A stretch of DNA of 64,000 bases from Hyalella azteca (taxonomy: Eukaryota > Arthropoda > Malacostraca > Amphipoda > Hyalellidae): positions 62,001-126,000 of the forward strand of contig NW_025946074.1 in the NCBI RefSeq assembly GCF_000764305.2. Direction: 5' to 3'. Below the pieces are notes generated by a model, which was not told the origin of the DNA, made no database searches, and worked only from the letters and a program-made list of their open reading frames with translations. Both the position numbers and the translations under genes were made by a program. Positions 41,600-55,310 of the stretch are shown one piece after another (position 1 is the first letter of the stretch; every line of letters starts with the position of its first letter).

Positions 41600-44500
41600 T
41601 TTTGCGGATGTAGTTTGTTGTTCGCCTGTAACGTCACTGATCTCAGTGATGTCACAGGCATTAACCATTTAGTGAAATGCGATCAAACCAGTCGACCAAT
41701 CCGTCATGGGAATGACGGGATTGTTTACGTTTCTCGATCTCAGTGACGTAACAAGAAAGCTGAACTGAAAGACGGAAATTCTCCTGGGTCAACCTTTCAT
41801 AGTTCATCCATGGGCGTATGAAACTAAAAATTGTAGGGAGGAAACGGTCTCGTAATTCGTCAACAATTCCAGACTTGCTTATTTGATCATGCGTCCTCCA
41901 CATCAGGCTAGAGTGCGTAGGACATCGTAACGCCCCACACATTCTCGATCGCATATGTCGCGATATTAACTCTGCTGCAGGAAGTTTGCGCCCCTGAACA
42001 GAAGAGTATTCTGACATAAATCCCTTTCATTATTCCTACATACCATATTTTCTGAGCTGTTTCTTCGACATTTTATTGAATATAGGACAAGCCTTCTGAA
42101 GAATGATTAACGATTATCGAGCTCCATAATTAAACTTGAAGCCTATCAGCCTTGAAGTGTCTATAACCCCACGGGCCTAGTAAAACTCTAGTCGCTATTC
42201 AATTCAATGTCAGTTTTAAGAAGATATTTTTTGTGGCAGTCATTAGATATCATGTGAACCCAGGCACAGAAAAGTTCAAGGATAGGCGACAGATCAAACT
42301 TAGCCTATTCTTCAATACCGATACTGCCATGCTAGTATTTGTTGATATTTAGGCCTTTGGCATGTTATAATTCGACACAAATTGCCCTGTAAGCTCACTT
42401 CAGTTCAACATCTCTGTGTCCTAATTGAAGTGAACATTCAACAGTGGAAGACATAGAATTTCAGTCTAATGTGTTCATGTAACGTACATGTATGAGCTGG
42501 TGGGCCAAAAGTTGTTTCTATTAAGATCACGACGTTAGGTGGTCTTAATTTTTTTTTGCGATTTTGCGATTATCTCTTTAATATTCATTTTTGATTCAAT
42601 TTTAATTTGCAATGCGTCCGAACTTCTCATAGCACATGCATGCAAGAAAATTACTTGAAAATTTCTTTTATTGAAGTGTCTAGATCTTTTGGCCGTTTTA
42701 ATTTATAGAATTATTTCTTCTCTGAAATAAACTTACTCGTGGACCTATATCTTTTCAATAATGTCATTTGTGCGCTCCATAAAATAACAACTGATGACAA
42801 ATAAGTTGTCATGGCGTTAAATTCTGATTGACACGCAATAGATACACTAGAAATTAATTGACTTCAGCATATTATTTTTTTATTCGTGAGCACTACATTC
42901 TTCCGCCTCACAGAAAGTGAAATCTCCGAAAGTGAAAAATGGAATGTAGACTGAAAATCGTGAGACGAAACGTGCCGTGCTCATCTTCAGTCGCTTGTAA
43001 ACAGCGTTGCAAAGTGGAGTGCTTGTGTTGTGAGCGAGTCCCGCTGTGACTTTTCTAAGCTAACTGTCACCGTTTACGCAATCTGCCTGTTGTCTGTCGG
43101 AAAAAGAATCGGTTCACCAGACTTGGAAGTTTTGTCAACCGTATGGGAGGTGAGATGCCATAGGTTATTCAACTTCCTTTGCTATGCTGCTGATTAATGC
43201 CTCTTTTCTTTACTGCAAAATGGATTGATAAGGCATAAGCGTCAGGCTGTCGGCAGCCTGCTGACTGCTGAGAGCTTTCATCCCTCTTGTGTTTTGTTTC
43301 CTTACAATTTCGTAATATTGTTAATTTGCTGCAAAGTCATGATAATTGGTCAATTTCTATTAGTTAAAAAAACTGCAATTTTAAAGTTCATTTGCAATTC
43401 ATTGTGGCAATGGAGAAAAATTTTTGTTGCTCTTCCTCAAGTTCATTTTTGAGTTAGTAGCTATAACTATAAGTTATGAGTATACCTAAGTAGCCTACTC
43501 ATTAAGTAGACTAACGAGTAACTTTGATATCACCATAGTACCATTTTAGCAATATCACACGTAAGAAATTGATTAAAATATTGATTATGTTGGGTATATG
43601 AGGAAATTAAAAATGAGCTAATTCTAAAAATTCTTTGGTTTGCCAGTTACCACTGTGGTTCAACTTGGCATTTTCACAGGTTTTCTGAGTTTTTTTTTTT
43701 TTGCATTCTGTCCATTGTAGAATTCTAGAGGGGTATTAAATTAACCAGTACACTGTACACAACTACACTGTACAGTGTACAGTGTACACATAGCATATTG
43801 GGAAGACCATCACATAACCAAACACATTCTGGAGTATATGACATCAAAAACCCACAACCAATCACAGTCTGACTCTGAAATAGATGACATCACAATCAAT
43901 CACAGTCAGGACTGTGCAGGAGGACATGCATCTGCCCAAAACTGCACTACGTATCATAGAAATCCACTCTGGATTTCTCTGGATAGAAATATACTCTCTC
44001 TAATCATTGATTAGATTGGTTCACCTAACTTCACCAGTCACCACCGTTTTGGGTTTGTCCAATTAAAGGAACGGTCACTGTTCCAAATTGGGTAATGTGT
44101 TGTTCTGGAACAAAGAGCTTGCATTTTAATATCATTGTATTAAAATAAGCTTAGCCATGAATGCCACATGTCCTACAGAAATGTAAATTTCAAAATAGAC
44201 TCTATCTTTTATTTTTTCCATTCACCATAAGCTACTCAGCTGCTACTGCTCATGGAATATTTCTTCAGTAATGTGTAACTGCAATTAAATAATGACATGC
44301 AACTATTAGAGTGTAAAAAGTCCAATTTTACATGTAACTTACTTTGCAAACTTGGAAATACATAAATTTCTTAGGTCCTTTGAATACCGTCGGTACGGTA
44401 TATACAGTACGTACTACAGAAGTCAAGTAGGTATTGTAGATACCTTCTTTATCATGCATGTGATATTGAATGTTCTTGAAGTGGCTCTAGGAATGAAGAA

Positions 44501-45440
44501 ATGGGAAGTCAAAATTTATGTCATAATTTATAAATAGTGATATTTTATGTACAAAGCACTGATGAATATGTGCTTTTACCTGGTTATGGTAGACTTGGTC
44601 AGAACAAGCCACAGAACGGCAAAAATTGCATTGTTATTTGGACAACGTCTCACTCATTTCTATGAGTGGATGCTAAAAATGGCATGCTGATAGTGATGAC
44701 TGTGCCTGTTGCTGCTTAGAATATTGGAAGAATAAAAGAAGGTGTAGATTTTTCTTTATTTTCTTCATGATATTCTCAGAATTTGTGGAGTCGTGGCTTT
44801 GTTGTGAGTAGCGCAAGTCAAATCCCCTGATGGTGATACGAAAATGCAAGTGGTGTTTTGGGAAATGTAACATAATTATAGGAAATGTATTAAACTCATC
44901 CATGCTGGTAAAAAATAAATGAAGATCACGCTGAAAAGCTGTGCACTACCAATAAAATATTCTTCAGCACACGAGCATGCTGTGTATCGATAAGCTCTGT
45001 CTTATTTTCTATCACTCAAGTTAATAATTAAATTATATATGCAATTACTGAAACTGCTCTTGCACCTCCAAGTAATGCTGCTGTTTTGATGTATGTTTCA
45101 AACAACCATTTTAAAAGTCAGGAATTGTAGCTTAATTTTCTATGCATATGACAAAATTTAGCACATCTTAAAATCAGCATCCATCCTAAATTATTCGGAT
45201 TGCCGAAATCGTGAAATGTTCTATGAAATTATGTGGGAGCTATGAAATGGTTCAGTAGTTAGTCTTATGTCATTCAGTAGTGTAGTTATGTTCCACTTTA
45301 CAAGGAGTGAGTACCACTTGTTATGCCATCATCAGTTCATCACCCTACACTCTACGTTGCTGATAGTGATGATAATAGTGTAGTCTAGACCTGCTAAGTG
45401 ATACGTCTGAGACGGTGGCACATTATAATGAGCCTGACTT
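41600..45440. other. no gene recognised
   Basis: Mostly unique AT-rich DNA. The frame on the - strand at 41661-42017 (118 codons) has no recognisable domain. A short palindromic cluster of GTACACTGTACA lies near 43750-43790. Confidence 0.45.
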
Positions 45441-45448
45441 AGTGGTAT

Positions 45449-45779
45449 TCAAGTATCTTGGATACCAGCATCTCGACTGTCGTGTGTGCAGTGAGTGTCA
45501 AGTATCTTGGATACCAGCATCTCGACTGTCGTGTGTGCAGTGAGTCTAGTATCTTGGATACCAGCATCTTGACTGTCGTGTGTGCAGTGAGTGTCAAGTA
45601 TCTTGGATACCAGCATCTCTACTGTCGTGTGTGCAGTGAGTCTAGTATCTTGGATACGAGCATCTTGACTGTCGTGTGTGCAGTGAGTGTCAAGTATCTT
45701 GGATACCAGCATCTCGACTGTCGTGTGTGCAGTGAGTGTCAAGTATCTTGGATACCAGCATCTCGACTGTCGTGTGTGC
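45449..45779 (+). repeat. 46-49-bp minisatellite interrupted by the gap
   Basis: About seven copies of GTCAAGTATCTTGGATACCA plus GCATCTCGACTGTCGTGTGT. The array runs into the run of N. Confidence 0.95.
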
Positions 45780-46321
45780 NNNNNNNNNNNNNNNNNNNNN
45801 NNNNNNNNNNNNNNNNNNNNNNNNNNNNNNNNNNNNNNNNNNNNNNNNNNNNNNNNNNNNNNNNNNNNNNNNNNNNNNNNNNNNNNNNNNNNNNNNNNNN
45901 NNNNNNNNNNNNNNNNNNNNNNNNNNNNNNNNNNNNNNNNNNNNNNNNNNNNNNNNNNNNNNNNNNNNNNNNNNNNNNNNNNNNNNNNNNNNNNNNNNNN
46001 NNNNNNNNNNNNNNNNNNNNNNNNNNNNNNNNNNNNNNNNNNNNNNNNNNNNNNNNNNNNNNNNNNNNNNNNNNNNNNNNNNNNNNNNNNNNNNNNNNNN
46101 NNNNNNNNNNNNNNNNNNNNNNNNNNNNNNNNNNNNNNNNNNNNNNNNNNNNNNNNNNNNNNNNNNNNNNNNNNNNNNNNNNNNNNNNNNNNNNNNNNNN
46201 NNNNNNNNNNNNNNNNNNNNNNNNNNNNNNNNNNNNNNNNNNNNNNNNNNNNNNNNNNNNNNNNNNNNNNNNNNNNNNNNNNNNNNNNNNNNNNNNNNNN
46301 NNNNNNNNNNNNNNNNNNNNN
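45780..46321. other. assembly gap (542 N)
   Basis: Undetermined bases between two different tandem arrays, which is why the assembly broke here. Frames crossing it are meaningless. Confidence 1.
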
Positions 46322-46515
46322 CCCCGTCATTACCCTTGCATTACCCTCGCATTACCCCTTCATTACCCTCGCATTACCCCGTCATTACCCTTGCATTACC
46401 CTCGCATTACCCTCGCATTACCCTCGCATTACCCCTTCATTACCCCGTCATTACCCTTGCATTACCCTCGCATTACCCCTTCATTACCCCTTCATTACCC
46501 TCGCATTACCCTGGC
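46322..46515 (+). repeat. ATTACCCTCGC short-unit array
   Basis: Units of 11 bp (CATTACCCTCG, CATTACCCCTT, CATTACCCCGT and similar), about 17 copies, directly after the gap. Confidence 0.93.
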
Positions 46516-46805
46516 ATCACGAGACTATGCAGGCAGCGGGGTGCCCATATCAGCAGCTGTGCGTGAGGCCGCATCTCAGCGAGGCGCTGTATCATTCATG
46601 CTGTAGCGCCTTCAGCTCCACCGCACACTCCCTGTTGACAGCAATCAAGTTTTGCCTCACATCAAACCTATTTTCCTTATTAGTTATATTTTAACCATAT
46701 TTTATGAGCCATTTAGTGGTTTTCCGTGAGAAAGCCGTGATATATATGTGGCGCACAACAGTACTGGGCTATAATATCTAATATCGTTACGAGCTTGAAA
46801 CTCCG

Positions 46806-46875
46806 TCAACCAATAACTGACGGCTTCTCAAACTAAACCCGCCAATCACAGACGAGAAATCGGCCGCTACGTGCA
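46806..46875. repeat. diverged relative of the 63.3-kb MITE
   Basis: About 60 bp (CTGACGGCTTCTCAAACTAA, then CGCCAATCACAGACGAGAAA) aligns with the centre of the 63.3-kb repeat in the same orientation. The terminal repeats are not preserved. Confidence 0.5.
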
Positions 46876-47769
46876 CCTATAGGCCGCCATGTGTATTTAG
46901 ACCGGGACGTGTGTTATGTAATCAAGCGAGTATTTTTTTACCCCTGCACCAAAATTCACAAAACGCGCTGTAACTCGCACTGAAACTTGTTTATAACGCT
47001 GAGTTGATGTTGACATTTGCAAAAAAATGCTACGATTTCAGCAAGTCGAAGAAATTAAGTGCAGTGACGTCAGCAGAGCTGGTGTTGTGCACACTGAATA
47101 ATTCAATGCATCTATTCCTGCACACGCAGAGCAATGAGTGAGACTTTGTCCAAAATAGCAACGCAATTTCAGCGTCTGTGTCTGTCAACCTGAGCCAATT
47201 TAGCCCGGCAAGCGGTGCTGTGGAGAAGAAAGTGTTTCATTTTTGGATAAATTCATAACCTCTTCTTCTTTAATTATTATCATGTTAACCGATGTCGTCT
47301 CCAGCTGATAACTCGGTGAAAGATTTTTTCTAAAATGAACACAATCCTATTTATTCTGTTTCGTATCATCTATCATCACAAGAATATCATCAGAGAGAGT
47401 TGGTCACTGAAGTCAACAAATTTCTGATGCAAGTGAGTTAATGCAAAGTCATGTAGCATGTAACTTGTTAATGCATGCAATCGTCCTGCCTCGACCAGGT
47501 CAACATTACCATGCATCCGCCGACAGGGTGCAGAAATATAACTTCTCTTTCAAATCATAAACAAATGCTAAAATTTTGTTACTCCAACCTGTTTTACACA
47601 AGGCTCTGTAAACTGCATTATTCTTCAGGCAGAAGTCTAGTTATTTTTTGTTATCTAAAACAATATTATGGCACATACACTTTTGAAGTGAATCTCATTT
47701 ATCCCACTAATATGTCTGGAAGGCGAGTTGTTGATAGGGGCCGTACCATAACAACTCAATCGTGTACAC

Positions 47770-47925
47770 ATTGCAGCCTAAGTACACGTAGCGGCCTAAG
47801 TACACGTAGCGATCTAAGAACACGTAGTGGCCTAGGTACACGTAGCAGCCTATGTACACGTAGCAGCCTATGTACACGTAGCGGCCTATGTACACGTAGC
47901 TGCCTAAGTGCACGGTTTAGCTAGA
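47770..47925 (+). repeat. 18-bp minisatellite
   Basis: Unit CGGCCTAAGTACACGTAG with base variants, about eight copies. Confidence 0.92.
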
Positions 47926-48899
47926 AAGGCCGTCAGTGATTGGCTGACTGAGCTACGAACTTGTGACTATATATTTTTTATCGTGCTATATGCCCCAGAA
48001 GTCGTGCAGTAACGCTTTCCGGCGTGACGGGACGACTGTTCCCTAATATTTGATGAGCTTCTTGCTACGAAAGAATTGCACGTGTGGCAAATGTGTCGGT
48101 TGAACTGCGTTTCCGGATAGTATGCGCTGCTTGTTGCCTTCTGCAAATTTATGTTCGCGACCTGATCGCCCTAGTCTCGAAAACTAATGGCGAGTGTGAA
48201 ATGCTTTAGAGTTTAGAATATCTGATGAATATCTTAACTCCATTAAATCTGTTCATCGTCGATTTCATTAAACTCTTCTTTCACTTTGCGTGCTTTTACT
48301 AAAGGGACTCTCTTTCAACCTGGCTTTCGTTCTTGGCCAGTCTTGAGTGGCCTTCAAACGGCCGGCCGAGACAATGGCGAGAGAAGTTGGACGCGAAGAC
48401 AATGAACTACTTATAATTTCCTATACAACTTTCATGAAGGTTCATAGCTACTAGCTTGATGTAAGCCGCTATTTTACTGAGGACTCCTGACTTGGACGGG
48501 TTGGAAACGAGACCAGCAGAATCCGGCGGTTATAACCGGCCGCTGTTCTCGGACCTTTCGGGAGGCGAGGGACAGCTAGGGTTGCGTGGGAGAAACCATG
48601 GAAAGGGGGGCATGAAGCGTATTTCTGTACAACCTTTCATCTAGCGCATGCCGAGTATCAGGTTATTATTAGAGTTTAGTTTAATGATGTAATATACGCA
48701 AGCCCTAAGGACACACAAACACGGCTGTCGCTTATCTTCCTACCTCAGCTCACACGATTGCAGAGCTGGATAGGAAAGAGTTGACCAGTCGTGAGCTGAA
48801 CAGTTAAACGCTCAAATCGCAATGTTCGGACGTGTCAAGGCGAATTGGTCCGTCAAGCGTGTGTAATGTACAACTGTTGTGAAATTATCTGTGGCAAAT

Positions 48900-49375
48900 T
48901 TGGCCCCTGCGGCGCTACGTTTAGACCCCTGCGGTGTGACGTTAAGGCCCCTGTGACGCTACGTTAAGGCCCCTGCGGCGATACGTTAAGGCCCCTGCGG
49001 CACGACGTTAAGGCCTCTGCGGCGCGACGTTAAGGCCCCTGCGGCAATACGTTAAGGCCCCTGCGGCGCTACCGTAAGGCCCCTTCGGCGCTACAGTAAG
49101 GCCCCTGCGGCGCTACCGTAAGGCCCCTTCGGCGCTACCGTAAGGCCCCTTCGGCGCTACCGTAAGGCCCCTGCGACGCTACGTTAAGGCCCCTGCGGCG
49201 CGACGTTAAGGCCCCTGCGGCGAAACGTTAAGGCCCCTGCGGCGCTACCGTAAGGCCCCTTCGGCGATACGTTAAGGCCCCTGCGGCGATACGTTAAGGC
49301 CCCTGCGGCGCGACGTTAAGGCCCCAGGGCGATAGGTTAAGGCCCCTGCGGCGATACGTTAAGGCTAAGGCTTGC
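48900..49375 (+). repeat. 22-bp minisatellite
   Basis: Unit GTTAAGGCCCCTGCGGCGCTAC with variants at the last bases and a CCGTAAGG variant block, about 21 copies. Confidence 0.95.
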
Positions 49376-49445
49376 CGCAACTGAACCTGATGACGTCATC
49401 GCAGCTGCCGCTCCTTGAGTGTGGAGGCGTCCGTACCTGATCAAT

Positions 49446-49840
49446 ATTGCCCGCCCCTGTCCTCCCCTGTACCCCGACCACACCCCTGTACCCCAGCCAC
49501 ACCCCTGTACCCCAGCCACTCCCCTGTACCCCAGCCACTCCCCTGTACCCCAGCCACTCCCCTGTACCCCAGCCGCACCCCTGTACCCAAGCCACTCGCC
49601 TGTACCCCAGCCACTCCCCTGTACCCCAGCCACTCCCCTGTACCCCGGCCACACCCCTGTACCCCAGCCACACCCCTGTACCCCAGCCACTCCCCTGTAC
49701 CCCATCCACACCCCTGTACCCCAGCCACACACCTGTACCCCAGCCACTCCCCTGTACCCCAGCCGCACCCCTGTACCGAAGCCACTCCCCTGTACCCCAG
49801 CCACTCCCCTGTACCCCATCCACACCCCTAATACCTCCCT
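49446..49840 (+). repeat. 19-bp minisatellite
   Basis: Unit CTGTACCCCAGCCACTCCC, about 20 copies. All six frames stay open for over 100 codons because no unit contains a stop; these are not genes. Confidence 0.95.
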
Positions 49841-50344
49841 GAACCTCAGCCACATCCCGGACCCAGAAGATTGTTTTTCAGTTCATGTCTCCGAAATGCC
49901 AACACCTTTGTGTGTAGTTTCCTAGCACATGTTTTTAATGATTCATTAGAGCTGGAGCCTGCGAGGATGCGACTGAGAAGTTGTCGCTTGTCGGAAACGA
50001 CCAGTCCCTTTCATCTTATTTGTTGTTGCTCATTTGAGTGCGAAAGTGCTTAGTTTACCAAGGAATAAAATTGTGCGTCGGATCTAATAAATAACTATTT
50101 TAATTACGGGGAAATAGTTTATTTTGGCCTGGGAAGTGGTTGGATTGTTTTTTTCATCGTAGTCTACCTTACACCTTATCGTCATTTTCTCTGGGCACGA
50201 AGAAAATTATTTTTTAATTCGTGGGCTGACTGCTTTATTCCGGTTCATTGATCCTCAAAACTCGTTCCTGTCGCTATTTTTGCATCTAAATTATTGCGCA
50301 TATATTATCCCGCCTTGTCGTGTCCATGAGGAAGCATGCTAACA

Positions 50345-50545
50345 TTCACGCCATGCGCATGATGACGTGTTAGTGATGTAGCGTGTGGTGCACGCCATGC
50401 GCATGATGATGTGTTAGTGATGACTGTGATGTAGCGTGTGGTCACTGTGGTGCAAGCCATGCGCATGATGATGTGTTAGTGATGTAGCGTGTGGTGCACG
50501 CCATGCGCATGATGATGTGTTAGTGATGTAGCGTGTGATGTATAT
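50345..50545 (+). repeat. about 45-bp minisatellite
   Basis: Four copies of CACGCCATGCGCATGATGAT plus GTGTTAGTGATGTAGCGTGT, one with an insertion. Confidence 0.9.
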
Positions 50546-51429
50546 GATTCTTGTACATCACTAAATCCCATGAATTTGGTTTACGCTTTAAAATGTCGCG
50601 TTCGATGATTTTAACAGGTCAATGAACATACAGCTGAATGAGCTGATGATAATTAAGTCTGCAATCATCTTGGCTTAAATTATCTGTCTCTTCGCTACTG
50701 ATGACGTTGTAGTTATTGCTTCTGTTATTCTTGCGGGTGTTTAAATTATTATCTTTTTTTCGGCTGATGTATCTGTTGCTGCCGTTGTGTTGTGGCTGCT
50801 GTGGTGATGCCACGGGACAGCGGGCGACCGGCTCATGACAGGCCGTGACGTCATCGTACATCCGCCAGCGGGAAGAGGTGCCGAGGCACGAGAAGGATCA
50901 TCTCATAACAAAGCCATACACTTACGCTGCCTCCATCAGCTGACACTCTCCAGTTGCCATTGCTAGTGTTGACATGACTAGTTATGATATCGGTACTTGA
51001 ACGGGCACGTGATTACGTGTGGTACGACGCACGTACACCCACGCGCACGAGTGAAGAAGCAATGCCATCACATTCCTCCAGCACGCATGACGTCACGAAG
51101 GGCGGCACCCTTCCAGCCAGCCTGCCGCCAGCCAGTCAGCCAGCTAGCAGGTGTACAGCCGACAGCCAGTAGAGCTGTGGTCACCGCATACCTTTGCCAT
51201 CAGTGTCGCGTTAAGCTCCGTGAGGGTGGGTTGTGTTTGTGCGCTCCGCCGTGTCGCAGTACCAAACAGTGATTGTGTGTGCCATGTATAGCATATTTTA
51301 TCTGTAGGCACATGTGTACGCATTTTGTGCTGTAATGTGTGCGTGTGTACATTGATCACGCATGGATGTGCCATGTAGCAAGGATGGGGCGCTGGAACGG
51401 CTGACGAAGTCTTGCAGGAGAGGCCGCCG

Positions 51430-51660
51430 TGTTGCGCCCCAGGCGCTGCATGCAAGCCACGACTTACGACGGTCGTATCTCAGGCGCTGCATGCAAGCCA
51501 CGACTTACGACGGTCGTATCTCAGGCGCTGCATGTTGTCAGCACGACTGACGCACGCATTGCTGACGGTGTGATGGAAGCCTGAAGTTGTCAGCACGACT
51601 GACGCACGCATTGCTGACGGTGTGATGGAAACCTGAAGTTGTCAGCACGACTGTAGCGAC
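51430..51660 (+). repeat. two adjacent short tandem duplications
   Basis: First CAGGCGCTGCATGCAAGCCA with CGACTTACGACGGTCGTATC (2.5 copies), then GTTGTCAGCACGACTGACGC with ACGCATTGCTGACGG (2.5 copies). Confidence 0.9.
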
Positions 51661-54444
51661 ATAAGTGTAGCGAGCGTGTTGCATGGCGACAAGAACGTGG
51701 TTGACATGTTAGTTTGTTGTATATTTTTGTCCCTGCCTCTTTCATTATCTCCTTGAAATGGCATATCATTCCATCTTCCTATCCCATCGTCCATTAATTC
51801 GATCAAGGGGATAGACCAGCTGGCAGTTCGCTTGCTGGATAAAATGTTTCAATGCATGAAAAGTGACTATAAAGAACGCCTAGGAATTTAGAATTGCTTA
51901 TCACTAGATTTGCCGCAGCATTCCTGTGTTTTCATCCGTAAATATACGTAAAAAGGAAAGACGGCAACTTCCAACATTGAGCTCTATTAATAATGAAACA
52001 TGCACGTAATTTCGATCTAAGTTCAGCGTCACTGTTCCTTCTACCTTCTTGAACATAATTATTTGGGGGAAATTAATTCTGGCGACTTGGTAAAAACGTA
52101 ACATACTGAGAAGCTGGGGTGGATTTCAGTCCTGATAGCCAAGTTTCAACCTCTGGTGGAAGACGCGCTTTGGAAAAACGGAGGAGAAATCTAGGGGGAG
52201 TCGAGACCCATATTTAAGAGTGCTCATAGCAACTTATAACTGATCTTGCTAGAGAGCAAATTTATTGCCCGAGGTCGGCAAATTCGATTTCTTAAACCTG
52301 CAAAGACAAAGGGAGTTAGTAAAATTCTAGTTGCAGCAGCGGTAAAATGAAGGACAAAAGGTGTTAGTGTCGGCAAAAACACCAGTGGGGAGAAGAGTCT
52401 GGCTTCCCACGTGGGGAATAACCCACAAGATCTATGTGCTCATGGAGATAGCAGATGAGTGTGGGATCTTTATCACTTCATGATACCGCTACCTAAGCCG
52501 CAACCTCCGATGTAATGCATACGGTACCACGCTAACAAACATTTACTCAATGTGTGTGTGCGTCCTACTTCAAAAAGATAAAGCCCTTTTGATGAAGATG
52601 GCAATCCCAACGATAATCCCAAAAGATGAAGATGGCAATCCCAACGATATTACGAGACTAATTAGTCATTTCGAGGACCTTGAGCGACACTTGCTAGACT
52701 GGCACGAGGTTTACGAGCAAGCAGGAACGATGCGTGCCATCAGCGAGAACTGCAATAAATTTACGAGTAAATACGTGCAGGCCAAGCTAAATGCGGAAGT
52801 CCGTGGGCCCTCTGATGAATAATTACGTATTCATCGCGGTGACGACCTGCCTGTGGTGTGAACGCAGTTCGAAGCTGGTTTATGCAACCATCTCAAAACG
52901 GGCAAATGAAAGTAAAAGTATAAAGGTCTTGTAGGCAGGAAGAAACGAACACAGATATTGGACCATAATACATGCAGAGGACTGTCCAGGAAATGTCAAC
53001 TCTGAGCTCCAGAGTCCATGCCGTGCTGCTAAAGAAGTGTGTTGAAGTACCTATGGCTATAATAATTACGCTATGTAAATTGTACTAAAAGAATTCCTAG
53101 TGAAAGTGTAATGGGAGAATTTTGGTCATCTCGAAAATGAACCGATGAGGCTAAGTTTCATAAAGGGTGCTATTAAAAGACCAAAAAAATTCCGACTAAT
53201 GGCTATAACCCCTCAGGTAATCAAGCTGTTCCGATGTGCAAGCTGTCGTGGTAGAGGCTGGAAATTTCCCGAGACGAGAAGGAGAATTTAAGTGCCATTG
53301 CGTCGGTATCTGAACCAACTTTTTCTCATGCCCAGCGTCGAAACAGATTTAGGACTAAGCCACGCATCCTCATATTATAGTCATTTGCGAACGAGAAAAA
53401 AGAGTGCTGAAGAAGATTACACGCGAGCCTGCCTGCACTACAATGTTAGTTTGGGCCCAAGTGGATAAATTGAAATTCTACTGCTTCAGACTTGATTAAA
53501 TACGATTGCGAGTCTTCAAAGAAGTTTCGATAGAGCAACGCTTTCGTCCACCGAATTTACGAGCCACCCAAACGCCGTCGATATTTACTTCTTAAGAGCC
53601 CTAGCTTGCACTGCCCATTCAAGAGTAGTATACTGCTGCCAGCTGTGGTCTGCGTTCATGCCAATATGCGGTGATATGGGACAGTCCTGCTAACATTCGC
53701 GCAACAATACATCATTATGTGCTGGACTACTACCGTAGTAGAGGTTGAGGCACCGAAGAGGCGAATGCTGCTTTCATTAGAGGGCATAAGGGTTATGTGT
53801 CATCATCACTGCTGGAATATAACCGTACTGGATCCTACATATGAAAACGAAGAGTAGAGCCTGCAAAGTGCTTAGTGCACAGTGAAAGGAGCGAAAGACT
53901 GCGCAGAATAATTCATTTGAACCACCGAGAGGAGGTCAGAGGTTAGTCTCCGCCGGAGAGATCTCTATCCGTGGCGAGGCCGAGACCATTCAATGCCTTG
54001 TCGAGAGAACTAAGAAAAGTAAGTTTACTCTTCTGACATTCAAGATATGCATGGATTTATTTATGAGGACAATCCCTAATCGTTTGTCCCTGTTGCTCTA
54101 CCATCAGCTGGATGCACGCCTGTAGCAACTTATATCAGCTTGCCCAACAAAAGGCATATGCACCGTTGTATTTTCTACTGCCCCTGTGGTCCCGATTGTT
54201 GCTACATCACTACCAACGTATTTAAGTACTTATATCATTAGTCTGCTTAAATTGTGAGCTCACCAAGAATTTAATAGTGAAGGAAACGCCAAGCAAGTTC
54301 ACTGTATCTTAAATGAAAACGTTTTCACTGAAGATTTGTTGAACTTGCTCTGCGTTTTATTTACTATAAAATTCTTGATAACTGCCAACGATTTAGGCAC
54401 GGTATACGATGAGCGACCTTCGGGCTTAACCGTGCGCAACGCAT

Positions 54445-54610
54445 TGTAAGATTCCAAGTATGATTCCAAGTCTCCATTCCAAGATTCCAAGGCTCCATTC
54501 CAAGATTGCAAGTATGATTCCAAGGCTCCATTCCAAGATTGCAAGTATGATTCCAAGGCTCCATTCCAAGATTCCAAGTATGATTCCAATACTCCATTCC
54601 AAGTATGAGC
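54445..54610 (+). repeat. 33-bp minisatellite
   Basis: Units of CAAGATTGCAAGTATGATTC plus CAAGGCTCCATTC, about four to five copies including partial ones. Confidence 0.9.
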
Positions 54611-54719
54611 CGCGTGTACATGTGTGTGTACGACATTACAGGTCGGGTGTTATCAGGAAAGCTCGGTCCGAGATAGTGCAGTGCAATCTGGAGGAGCAGC
54701 TTATCAGCTTGTCCTGCTA

Positions 54720-54870
54720 GCCTGTACGTGTTGCTAGCGTGTGTGCGTTGCTAGCGTGTGCGTGTTGCCAGCGTGTGTGCGTTGCTAGCGTGTGTGCGTT
54801 GCTATAGCGTGTGTGCGTTGCTGGCGTGTGCGTGTTGCCAGCGTGTGCGTGTTGCGGGCGTGTGTGTATA
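54720..54870 (+). repeat. GCGTGTGTGCGTTGCTA array
   Basis: About eight units of 16-18 bp of the type GTTGCTAGCGTGTGTGC. Confidence 0.85.
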
Positions 54871-54949
54871 GTACGCGTGTCTTTACGATGCTTCAACGCA
54901 TTCGTCTTTATAATCTACCGGAAGGAGCCAAAATACGTACCAAAAATCA

Positions 54950-55090
54950 CATCTGCCCATGCCACATCTCCTCATGCCACATCTCCCTCATGCCACATCT
55001 CCCTCATGCCACATCTCCCTCATGCCACATCTGCCCATGCCACATCTGCCCATGCCACATATCGTCATGCCACATCTCATGCCACCTCGC
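54950..55090 (+). repeat. 16-bp minisatellite
   Basis: Units CATGCCACATCTCCCT or CATGCCACATCTGCC, about eight copies. Confidence 0.9.
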
Positions 55091-55169
55091 CACACAAGAC
55101 ACTCCACGTCGTTGATAGCGAGACGCTCACTGTGCGATAAGCTATCACTGCTGGGCCACTGTCCCAGCT

Positions 55170-55310
55170 TTACCCTAGCTGGGCCAGTGCTCCCAGCTGG
55201 GCCAGTGCTCCCAGCTGGACCAGTGCTCCCAGCTGGACCAGTGCTCCCAGCTGGACCAGTGCTCCCAGCTGGACCAGTGCTCCCAGCTGGACCAGTGCTC
55301 CCAACCTGCA
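55170..55310 (+). repeat. 18-bp minisatellite
   Basis: Unit GCTCCCAGCTGGACCAGT, about seven copies. The open frame PAGPVL is a by-product. Confidence 0.93.

Larger units (their letters stand above)
46876..54440. other. gene-poor stretch with tandem arrays
   Basis: Apart from the arrays listed separately nothing is recognised. A 90-codon frame at 52550-52822 (DITRLISHFEDLERHLLDWH) looks protein-like, but it has stops on both sides, a 24-bp internal duplication and no visible splice context. It could be a relic of a mobile element or chance. Confidence 0.4.

Noticed and set aside
45449..46694. Frames of 276-382 codons across the gap
   Set aside because: Most residues are unknown because of N, and the rest translates tandem repeats.
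47770..47925. CRISPR-like regular repeats here and in the other arrays
   Set aside because: Units are contiguous without unique spacers, in an animal genome; they are minisatellites.
49337..49925. Long frames on both strands (up to 172 codons)
   Set aside because: Product of the 19-bp array; all frames repeat the same peptides.
52550..52822. 90-codon protein-like frame
   Set aside because: No recognised domain, no splice context and an internal 24-bp duplication; not strong enough to call a gene.
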